6,888 nt of DNA, from the NCBI GenBank assembly GCA_027063545.1, contig JAMORN010000142.1, forward strand, positions 1-6,888, in the 5' to 3' direction. This DNA comes from a bacterium. GTDB lineage: Bacteria > JAMORN01. A program made the translations under genes and the position numbers. Position 1 is the stretch's first letter; each line of letters opens with the position of its first letter. Below are positions 1 to 6,090 of the stretch, piece by piece. The notes under the pieces were generated by a model. It saw only the letters and a program-made list of their open reading frames with translations, was not told the DNA's origin and did no database searches.

Positions 1-504
1 ATATATATCTAAAGAACCTAGAAGATATAGAATTAAAGATTTAGATGAGGTATTTGAAAGAAATATATTGAGAATTGAGATAATTGATGAAGAAAAAAAA
101 CTAAAGAATACTCCTATTATTAAAAGCAGAATAGAGTTTTGTGATTTTTTATATATATTTATTAAAAAAACTAAAAGAGTAAGGGAAAATAAAATAGAAA
201 AAAGAAAAGTCATATTGGGAAGATTAAATAAAATAGCAAATGAAGCGCCTAATGCTCCCATACTTGTTATTCCGAGGGTATGTCCTGTGATTATAGGATT
301 TTTAAAGAGTCTTTGATATATATACCCAGAGAGTGCAAGAATAATAGAAGATGAGATTATTGTAATAATTTTAGGGATTCGTATGAAAAGTAGAATATTT
401 GCTATAATTTCTTTATTGTAGTTTAAAATAAAACCTTTAGAAAATAGGATATTTAAAAGAATACTTATTATGGATAAAATTAATGCTATAATAACTTTTT
501 TCAT
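1..504 (-). CDS. BtuC/FecCD-type ABC transporter permease, N-terminal 168 residues (runs off window)
   Basis: This is the inner-membrane permease subunit of a cobalamin/heme/siderophore-type importer; such subunits work as a dimer with the ATPase encoded just upstream. Translating the minus strand from the ATG at 504-502 gives an open frame of 168 codons to the window edge, so roughly half of a typical FecCD permease (about 320-350 residues) is present. The N-terminus is a hydrophobic helix (about residues 3-22). It is followed by family landmarks: an RIPK segment (about 43-46) matching the usual RLPR, an ALSG segment (about 58-61), a KNP...GHTLGI segment (about 68-79) and an LLGSL segment near residue 164. 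Further hydrophobic helices lie between these. The start is one base after the TAA of the ATPase gene. No Shine-Dalgarno is visible, so translation is probably coupled. The family call is firm; the ligand is not determined. Confidence 0.9.
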   Translation of the reverse strand, partial: MKKVIIALILSIISILLNILFSKGFILNYNKEIIANILLFIRIPKIITIISSSIILALSGYIYQRLFKNPIITGHTLGITSMGALGASFAILFNLPNMTFLFSILFSLTLLVFLINIYKKSQNSILLLIIGVFFSFFSSSIISILNIFLSNTSSKSLILYLLGSLDIY

Positions 505-505
505 A

Positions 506-1240
506 TTAACTATAAAAGATAAACTTTTTATTTAATATTTTATAATCTAACCCTTTGTATTTTTCTTTAAAATATTCTGTGTTTATAAATTCCTCTATTG
601 AGTTGGCACTTTTTATTTGATTTTTTTCTATATAAAGAATACAATCTGCCATATTTATATCATTAATATCATGCGATACTAATACTATAAGATAGTCTTT
701 TTTTAATAAATTTAATTTTTTTTTCACAAAAGAAGAGGTATTATAATCAAGATTGTTAAAAACTTCATCAAGTAATAGAATTTTAGGGTTTTGATAAAAT
801 AATGAGAATATATTAAGTTTTTGAAGTTCTCCACCACTTAATTGTAGTAGATTTTTATTAATAATGTTGCCAATCTTAAACTTTTCATATATTTCACTTA
901 GAAACTTATTTTCTTTTATGTAGTGAATAGAAAAATTTTTATTTAAACTTAAAAAGTCCAAAACATTAATATCATAAACAGTATTATTTTGAAAGAGTAT
1001 TCCAACATATTTATAATATTCTTCAATAGAATACTTGAAAATATTGTTCTTAAAAAGTTTTATCTCTCCTTGAAATTTTTTATTGAGCCTTGCAATAGTT
1101 TTTAATAGAGATGTTTTCCCTGCTCCATTTTCGCCTATTAGTACATAAAGACCTTTTGAAAATGATAGATTTATATTTTTTAATATGGTATTATCTTTGT
1201 TGTAATAAATAGATACATTATTTAGAACTAACCAATTCAT
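506..1240 (-). CDS. BtuD/FecE-type ABC transporter ATP-binding protein
   Basis: This is the cytoplasmic ATPase that powers the BtuC-like permease. All nucleotide-binding motifs are intact in the 244 residues: Walker A GENGAGKT (36-43), Q-loop Gln84, signature LSGGE (134-138), Walker B ILLLDE (154-159), D-loop NNLD (162-165) and switch His190 in VSHD. The C-terminal tail after about residue 218 resembles the short extension common in iron/B12-family ATPases. The ATG at 1240-1238 overlaps the end of the substrate-binding protein gene by 23 bases and has only a weak purine-rich stretch upstream, so coupled translation is likely. Placing the ATPase before the permease inverts the more common permease-then-ATPase order. 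A run of nine A residues on the coding strand (window 716-724) lies inside the gene without breaking the frame. Function is secure at family level; the ligand is inferred from neighbours only. Confidence 0.94.
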   Translation of the reverse strand: MNWLVLNNVSIYYNKDNTILKNINLSFSKGLYVLIGENGAGKTSLLKTIARLNKKFQGEIKLFKNNIFKYSIEEYYKYVGILFQNNTVYDINVLDFLSLNKNFSIHYIKENKFLSEIYEKFKIGNIINKNLLQLSGGELQKLNIFSLFYQNPKILLLDEVFNNLDYNTSSFVKKKLNLLKKDYLIVLVSHDINDINMADCILYIEKNQIKSANSIEEFINTEYFKEKYKGLDYKILNKKFIFYS

Positions 1241-2078
1241 TTTTCTTTAATTTTACATCTATCTCTTCAATTAGTTTTTTAACAGAAATAGGCCCTGGTA
1301 TTGAAGCATATTGAGTTTTAATAGAGATAAGATTAACATTTTTCTTTAATTTAAATAAAGGTTTAACGTTTTTTAAAGAATCACCAATAGAAAAATCAAA
1401 TATTATTTCAGGATTTAGTTTTATTATATCTTCCAAAGAAAGTTTGTAATAACTTAAAGAACTATCACATACATTTTCAATATTAAATAAAGTTAAAATA
1501 TCATTATAATAGGTTCTTTTACCAGCAACATAAAAAGATATATTATCTTTATTTAAAGAGGAGAGATATACCACCACTAATCCTTTTTTTCTTTTTGTAT
1601 TTTTGTATTTATTTTTAATAGTACTTAAAAATTTTTTATACTCTATAGTATTATTTGTATCATTAATATTTAAAAGTTTTGAAACAATATTTATACTTCT
1701 TATAATATTATCTATACTATTTTGCTCTATTTTTAACTTTTTTATACCAGTTATTTTATTTACTCTACTTTCTTGTGCGGGAGTATATAATATTATATCA
1801 GGTTTTAAACTAATAATCTTTTCAATAGAGAAATCAACAATTCCACCAACAATTTCAACATTTGATAATTGCTTAAAATTTTTAGAGAATCTAGTTATAC
1901 CAACAAGATTTTCAGGTTTGTTTAGGTAGATAAAAATTTCGGTAATACTAGGCGCAAGAGAAACAACCCTTAGATTATCTTTTTTTTCTATCGAAGAGGA
2001 AGAGCAACTATTTATAAATATTAAAATAAAAATGAAAAAAACTACTATATTAGTAATCTTCAAGTATTTCTGTATCAT
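1218..2078 (-). CDS. BtuF-like periplasmic substrate-binding lipoprotein (TroA/FecB fold)
   Basis: This is the binding protein that hands ligand to the permease-ATPase pair. The 286-residue product starts with a lipoprotein signal: a hydrophobic stretch (about 10-22) and lipobox INSC with Cys25. The mature protein opens with RVVSLAPSITEI (37-48), then LVGITRFS (58-65), VGGIVDFSIEKIISLKPDIIL (77-97), a GKRTYYNDIL segment in the second lobe and a late PGP motif. These parallel E. coli BtuF landmarks in order and spacing (VITLSPANTEL, LERIVALKPD, GKESIQNQVL). The residues after Cys25 are serines with no acidic cluster, unlike the neighbouring lipoprotein, consistent with a periplasm-facing anchor. 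The ATG at 2078-2076 overlaps the upstream gene by 29 bases and lacks a visible Shine-Dalgarno. The family also includes heme and siderophore binders, so cobalamin is probable rather than proven. Confidence 0.87.
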   Translation of the reverse strand: MIQKYLKITNIVVFFIFILIFINSCSSSSIEKKDNLRVVSLAPSITEIFIYLNKPENLVGITRFSKNFKQLSNVEIVGGIVDFSIEKIISLKPDIILYTPAQESRVNKITGIKKLKIEQNSIDNIIRSINIVSKLLNINDTNNTIEYKKFLSTIKNKYKNTKRKKGLVVVYLSSLNKDNISFYVAGKRTYYNDILTLFNIENVCDSSLSYYKLSLEDIIKLNPEIIFDFSIGDSLKNVKPLFKLKKNVNLISIKTQYASIPGPISVKKLIEEIDVKLKKNELVSSK

Positions 2079-3105
2079 ATATTTTGTATGGGATTTGGAA
2101 TGTATAAACTACCTTTTTATAATTTGGATCATAAAATATTATTGAATAGTTTTGAGCTAGATTTTTTTGATATACAATATAATCATTAGTTAAGAAAAAT
2201 GGATAAACAATAGAAGAATCGTCTAATATTGTACTGATAATATTATTTGAAAGGAGATTTATATTATCTCCATCAAGGTATAAAATAGAATCAGAGAGAA
2301 TATCACCAATAAAAACTTTTGCATTTAAAGTGTTCTTTGAATAAATTGTTTGATATTCTACTTTTATACTATCATTAAGAATTATCTTTCCAATCTTATA
2401 TGTTGTATCAGTAGGAGAATTATAAATTATTATAGGATATTTAAATAGTAAAGGAGAAGAAGTAATAAGAGAGGTAGAATCTACTGTTTGAATTATACTA
2501 TCATTTATTACCTTAAACGCGTGAATATACCAAGTATTATTTGTATCATTTGATATAGATATAATTGTAGAATCATTTATTTGATTTATTTTTTGAATAT
2601 TAAAATTACTATTTATATAAAGTGCTTTAACAACAGAATCTAAATTTGTATTTAATATTCCAATAATATTTTTGTATGCAATGTATATAATAGAATCATT
2701 CTTTATAGAAAAGTCTGAAATTAATTTGTCATATATTGTTATATCCTTTTCTAGATATAGATCATCAAAAAACTCTTCAGCAGTAAATATATGAAATATT
2801 GATAAATTATTTATAGAATCATTTTCTAAAACAACAAGTCTTTTTCCCCTTTGCTTCATTGTTTTATAGTTTTTGTATTGAAATTGATATATGGTAAAGT
2901 TTAAAGAATCTTTATTGGCAGAGGACAGATATTTTATTTTAAAAATAAAAAAACTATCTGTTACACCAAACTTAGATTTTATTGTTTTATATGGTATAAT
3001 AGGCTGATCTTCTTCATCAGAACAAGAAGTGAAAGTAAATATAAAGATAAAACTTACAATTAGGATTTTTATGATATTCTTTCTAATATTTATAAATAAC
3101 TTCAA
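2050..3105 (-). CDS. Putative surface lipoprotein, possibly beta-propeller, in BtuG-like position
   Basis: I do not recognise this protein by sequence. It has 351 residues, with a lipoprotein signal (hydrophobic about 11-26, lipobox FTSC, Cys28) followed at once by SDEED, an acidic stretch like the surface-export signal of Bacteroidota lipoproteins. The rest is rich in Asn, Ile, Ser and Asp, with no further membrane segments. A short motif of the type [NSD]DS followed by hydrophobic residues recurs near residues 95, 136, 177, 201, 244, 271 and 296. Several spacings are near 41-43 residues, as expected for beta-propeller blades. It lies between the outer-membrane receptor and the binding protein, the place of the B12-capturing propeller BtuG in Bacteroides loci. 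A ligand-capturing lid for the receptor is therefore a reasonable inference, not a demonstrated role. The start is TTG, chosen because GAAGGAG lies 8 bases upstream and the signal peptide begins there. Confidence 0.8.
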   Translation of the reverse strand: MKLFINIRKNIIKILIVSFIFIFTFTSCSDEEDQPIIPYKTIKSKFGVTDSFFIFKIKYLSSANKDSLNFTIYQFQYKNYKTMKQRGKRLVVLENDSINNLSIFHIFTAEEFFDDLYLEKDITIYDKLISDFSIKNDSIIYIAYKNIIGILNTNLDSVVKALYINSNFNIQKINQINDSTIISISNDTNNTWYIHAFKVINDSIIQTVDSTSLITSSPLLFKYPIIIYNSPTDTTYKIGKIILNDSIKVEYQTIYSKNTLNAKVFIGDILSDSILYLDGDNINLLSNNIISTILDDSSIVYPFFLTNDYIVYQKNLAQNYSIIFYDPNYKKVVYTFQIPYKIYDTEILEDY

Positions 3106-5137
3106 AACTATAACTCCTTCCAGGTTCTGGGTATTTAGGGTTTAAAGTTACTCTATTATTTAAAATATTATCAAACCTTATATTATAAGTAATATAATTT
3201 TTTTGATAATTTAATACAATGTTTAACTTTAAATTAGAAGGCAAAAACCCATAATTCCCATATACGAGATATTGATAATCTTTGGGATGGTCATATATTA
3301 TATTACTTTTAAAGGTATAACACATAGAACTATAGATTAAATCAGAATAAATATTGATACTTTTATTTATTTTCAATTCTGTATGATTTTTTATTCTATA
3401 TTTGCTGGTGTATGGTAATATTTTATTAAAGTATATACCTTCTGTTTTATTTCTGTTATCAGAAATTGTTAAATAAATTTCGTTTTTTAATCTTTGGGTT
3501 CTGTAAAGGAAAAATAAAGTTAGAGATTTTATCTCGGCTTTTTCTATATTTTCAAATTTTATTAAATTATAGTTAGGGTAATATACACTTTTTATTATAT
3601 TTTCAGCTTTTAAGTGAAAAATAGACATTCCTAGAATAATATTTGAGAAGATTCTTTTTATACTAATTCCATATTTAAATAAAAGTTTTTCGTTTTTTAA
3701 ATAAGGATTAGGTATGATAAAATAGTTATCTCCAAATAGTTCTATTAAAGATGGTATTCTATAACCATTTAAAATAAAAAAAGCCATTAAATATTTTTTG
3801 GTATTTAGAATATTAAAAGTTAAAGAATAATCTGTTGTTATATTTTTAGAAGTATTGATAGAATCATATATAAATAATCTATTTACAAATAAAGCATTAT
3901 TTTTGTAGTATGTCAAAGAGCCTTTAGCTACAATCTTTTTGTATTTTATGGAATTACTAATAATAAATCGATTTCTATAAAAACTTGTTAATGTTTGATT
4001 TAAAATACTATCAAAATTGTCGTAGTTTTCTTTTATGAGATTTACTGAAAGATTATTTTCTAAAAAATTTTGATAATATTTGATTTTTATGTTAAAAGTT
4101 TTCCTTTTATTATTGCTTTCTAAATTTGTTTGGTTAAAGAAATATAAGTAGGATGTGCCATATATGTCTTTTAACCTATTATAAATAATATGGTCATAAA
4201 ATGTTATATGAAACATTAAATTATCACTTAATATGGTTTTAAAATAAAGAGAATAGATATTATAAAACTTTTTTTCTGATATTTGATACATTTCAGGGAA
4301 AAACACATTATGAAATGTAGAAAATTTATTGCCTGTGATGATAAAGAAATACAATTTTATTATTTTATTTTTTAAAATAAAATAAGGGGAATCTACATAA
4401 GTAAAAATTGTAGTTTGTTTTATTGGAGCTATATTGTATTCAATATAGTAATCATCATTGAGATTGTATAATGTGCCATTATAATTTAAGATAGAAAATC
4501 TGTTTTTGATATCTGCCCAATACGTTGAGAAAAATACATTAAATTGATTTTGATTAAAATAGATATTAGAGAAGATTTTTTTATTATTTAAAGAGTTGTA
4601 TGATAATAGAGCTATATTATCTTTTATTGGGTTCATTTTAAACTTTAGGGATACACCTAAAGGATTATTTATTTCATCATCTCCATTATACTTAAGATAG
4701 ACTTGATTTATAAAAAAAGAGAATATACTATAATCAAAAGATGAAGTGGTTTCTAAAGTTATAGGAATAGAATTTAAATAATAGTTGTTATGATATCCTC
4801 TTAATCCTTCAAACTTTATTTCTGAATAATTACCATCAGCATTTTTGGTTATATATATATTGGGATTTTGTTCTATAATTTGAGATACAGAAATTAGAGA
4901 ACTAATATTTTTTTGTTTTTTTATTGAAAAATTTTTAATTTTTTTATATATAACGTAAATAGTATCATTATAATAAGTTGTATCTGAAGGATAAGAAAAA
5001 ATGGGATTATTAAGAGCCATAAAAAAGATAAAAAGATATAGACAAATTAAGGAAATAAAAGTTTTATCTAAAATGGTTCCCCATCTATTTTGTGGTCGTT
5101 CTAAGTTTTTATTCTTAATTAGTTTCGATTTAAACAT
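3083..5137 (-). CDS. TonB-dependent outer-membrane receptor (BtuB-like size)
   Basis: This gated beta-barrel imports a scarce ligand across the outer membrane using TonB energy. The 684-residue product has an N-terminal hydrophobic segment (about 28-42), then DTIYVIY (58-64), which fits a TonB box. A plug domain follows (about 78-168), with SVSQIIEQNPNIYI, an FEGLRGY segment at 109-115 and the LNSIPIT segment that replaces the usual LVDGVP. The remainder is a long aromatic- and Asn-rich barrel, ending in PEPGRSYSFEVIYKY with a terminal aromatic, as in most receptors of this family. The length is near that of BtuB (about 600 residues) and well below SusC-type proteins; there is no carboxypeptidase-like N-terminal domain. 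The start is the ATG 8 bases after GGAGGAGAG. It gives an unusually long polar stretch of some 26 residues before the signal's hydrophobic core. First gene of the operon. Ligand unknown; cobalamin, heme or siderophore are candidates. Confidence 0.9.
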   Translation of the reverse strand: MFKSKLIKNKNLERPQNRWGTILDKTFISLICLYLFIFFMALNNPIFSYPSDTTYYNDTIYVIYKKIKNFSIKKQKNISSLISVSQIIEQNPNIYITKNADGNYSEIKFEGLRGYHNNYYLNSIPITLETTSSFDYSIFSFFINQVYLKYNGDDEINNPLGVSLKFKMNPIKDNIALLSYNSLNNKKIFSNIYFNQNQFNVFFSTYWADIKNRFSILNYNGTLYNLNDDYYIEYNIAPIKQTTIFTYVDSPYFILKNKIIKLYFFIITGNKFSTFHNVFFPEMYQISEKKFYNIYSLYFKTILSDNLMFHITFYDHIIYNRLKDIYGTSYLYFFNQTNLESNNKRKTFNIKIKYYQNFLENNLSVNLIKENYDNFDSILNQTLTSFYRNRFIISNSIKYKKIVAKGSLTYYKNNALFVNRLFIYDSINTSKNITTDYSLTFNILNTKKYLMAFFILNGYRIPSLIELFGDNYFIIPNPYLKNEKLLFKYGISIKRIFSNIILGMSIFHLKAENIIKSVYYPNYNLIKFENIEKAEIKSLTLFFLYRTQRLKNEIYLTISDNRNKTEGIYFNKILPYTSKYRIKNHTELKINKSINIYSDLIYSSMCYTFKSNIIYDHPKDYQYLVYGNYGFLPSNLKLNIVLNYQKNYITYNIRFDNILNNRVTLNPKYPEPGRSYSFEVIYKY
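3114..3120 (-). promoter_or_regulatory. Shine-Dalgarno deciding a TTG start
   Basis: Read on the minus strand this is GAAGGAG, 8 bases before the TTG at 3105-3103. It decides the start of the putative propeller lipoprotein, which otherwise has no ATG in a suitable position before its signal peptide. The site lies inside the last codons of the receptor gene, where the same bases encode the conserved Gly-Arg-Ser of the PGRSYS segment. Confidence 0.75.
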
Positions 5138-5145
5138 CTGAAATA

Positions 5146-5154
5146 CTCTCCTCC
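5146..5154 (-). promoter_or_regulatory. Shine-Dalgarno of the receptor gene
   Basis: On the minus strand the sequence is GGAGGAGAG, 8 bases before the ATG at 5137-5135. It fixes the start of the TonB-dependent receptor despite the long polar N-terminus this implies, since no other plausible initiation codon lies between it and the hydrophobic core. Confidence 0.8.
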
Positions 5155-5255
5155 AGTCAATATCATTTCAAAAAATAAAAAAATAAATCTAAAATAAGTA
5201 AAGTTCTTTTAGTATTAAAAAATTTTTTCTTTTTTCTAGTAAAATTTGAATAAAT

Positions 5256-5262
5256 AAGGAGG
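5256..5262 (+). promoter_or_regulatory. Shine-Dalgarno of speD
   Basis: AAGGAGG, 6 bases before the ATG at 5269, is close to the ideal complement of the 16S rRNA 3' end and fixes the start of speD. Strong sites of this kind are uncommon in Bacteroidota, which makes that phylum an unlikely host. Confidence 0.8.
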
Positions 5263-5268
5263 AGAGGA

Positions 5269-6051
5269 ATGATTGCTTTAGGAAGACAAGTAATTATAGA
5301 AATGTATGATGCAGATCCAAAGGCTTTAGCTGATGCAACAATTGTTGAGGATATATTCTTAGAAGCAGCAAAAGAAGCAAATGCTACAATTTTATGGAGT
5401 TATTTTCATCCTTTTGAACCACAAGGGGTAAGTGGGGTTATTGTTATAGCAGAGAGTCATTTTACTGTTCATACATGGCCAGAGTATAGATATGCTGCTA
5501 TAGATATATTTTATTGTTCTGAAACAGTAAATGTGGAAAAGGCTGTTGAGGTGTTTAAAAGAAGATTTAATACTAAAGAGATAGTAATAGTAGGAGATTT
5601 AAATAGAGGGGTTATAGATACAGATGGAAACATGAGAATTCCTGCAAATATGGAAATTAAACAACCAGAGTATTATACATTCTCTTGGGAGAAAAAATTT
5701 AAAGAAAGCAATGCAAGAGCAATTTCCGCTTCTATTGATTTACATGATGTAGATTCTAGTTCAATGGAAGATATGGCAAAAATAGAACATTTCTTAAAAG
5801 AAATTGAAGATAAGTTTAATTTTATTCCTTCAGGGGAGATGGAAGTTTCTTACTCAAAGGAAGATAATGAGTATACAATAATTCTGCCAATGAAAAATTC
5901 TTCATTAACTTTACATGTTGATATAGACGAGAATAGAGTTGCTATAGATGCTTATAGCAATAGTTTTTTTGAGCCAAGGGAATTAGCAGAGTTTGCTTTA
6001 AAATATTTTGGAGGTAAACACTATACATTAGAAGTTGCTTTAAGAAAATAG
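5269..6051 (+). CDS. speD: S-adenosylmethionine decarboxylase proenzyme with a second, degenerate SpeD-like domain
   Basis: This pyruvoyl-dependent enzyme decarboxylates S-adenosylmethionine to give the aminopropyl donor for spermidine. The N-terminal half (about 1-128) is a complete class 1B enzyme with key residues at the same numbers as the Thermotoga maritima protein: Ser55, the self-cleavage site Glu62-Ser63 (Ser63 becomes the pyruvoyl group), His68 and Cys83, within ESHFTVHTWPE. The class usually has about 115-140 residues, but this protein has 260. Residues 157-260 align with the first half almost without gaps: D157-N184 match E11-N38, and H216...AID (225-227) match H68...AID (77-79). 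In this second copy Glu62 is replaced by Asn210 and Cys83 by Asn231, so it probably neither cleaves nor catalyses. It is followed 39 bases later by speE. The enzyme assignment is firm; a structural or regulatory role for the second domain is inference. Confidence 0.95.
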   Translation: MIALGRQVIIEMYDADPKALADATIVEDIFLEAAKEANATILWSYFHPFEPQGVSGVIVIAESHFTVHTWPEYRYAAIDIFYCSETVNVEKAVEVFKRRFNTKEIVIVGDLNRGVIDTDGNMRIPANMEIKQPEYYTFSWEKKFKESNARAISASIDLHDVDSSSMEDMAKIEHFLKEIEDKFNFIPSGEMEVSYSKEDNEYTIILPMKNSSLTLHVDIDENRVAIDAYSNSFFEPRELAEFALKYFGGKHYTLEVALRK

Positions 6052-6079
6052 GATAAGAGGCTCACTGAATTAGAAGTAT

Positions 6080-6085
6080 AAGGAG
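6080..6085 (+). promoter_or_regulatory. Shine-Dalgarno of speE
   Basis: AAGGAG lies 5 bases before the ATG at 6091 and sets the start of speE. The remaining 39-base gap after speD shows no hairpin or promoter, which supports cotranscription. Confidence 0.7.
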
Positions 6086-6090
6086 ATTAT

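Larger units (their letters stand above)
5138..5268. promoter_or_regulatory. Divergent intergenic region with promoters for both operons
   Basis: These 131 bases separate the two divergently read operons, so both promoters should lie here. The DNA is so AT-rich that hexamers cannot be assigned with confidence. Weak candidates are TAAAAT at 5240-5245 as a -10 for speD, and on the minus strand TTTACT (5202-5197) with TTTATT (5179-5174) 17 bases further on for the receptor. A 12-base AT palindrome (AAAAAATTTTTT, about 5217-5228) sits near the middle. No GC-rich stem, convincing Fur-type box or conserved cobalamin-riboswitch element is visible. The region is too short to hold a full cobalamin riboswitch of about 200 bases plus a promoter. 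Confidence 0.55.

Noticed and set aside
68-316. Plus-strand open frame of 82 codons
   Set aside because: It lies antisense to the BtuC-like permease, whose translation shows clear FecCD motifs through the whole stretch. The plus-strand product resembles nothing and has no ribosome-binding site.
1603-1929. Plus-strand open frame of 108 codons with a hydrophobic product
   Set aside because: It is fully antisense to the BtuF-like gene. Its hydrophobicity arises from reading the complement of Lys/Asn-rich codons, and no Shine-Dalgarno precedes it.
2160-2830. Recurring AGAATCATT strings as a DNA repeat array
   Set aside because: They are the complement of Asn-Asp-Ser codons in the lipoprotein's repeated motif and have irregular spacing, so they reflect protein repetition and not a separate DNA element.
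5155-5175. Possible Fur-type operator near the receptor start (ATGATATTGA on the minus strand)
   Set aside because: The match to the Fur repeat is partial and not symmetrical. Similar short matches are expected by chance in DNA this AT-rich.
5217-5240. A-run/T-run palindrome as a terminator
   Set aside because: The stem would be only A-T pairs with no loop or GC core, and it lies between divergent genes where no terminator is needed.
5240-5250. Bacteroidota-type -7 promoter element (TAnnTTTG) before speD
   Set aside because: The sequence TAAAATTTG has one base too many between TA and TTTG, and the strong Shine-Dalgarno sites argue against a Bacteroidota host.
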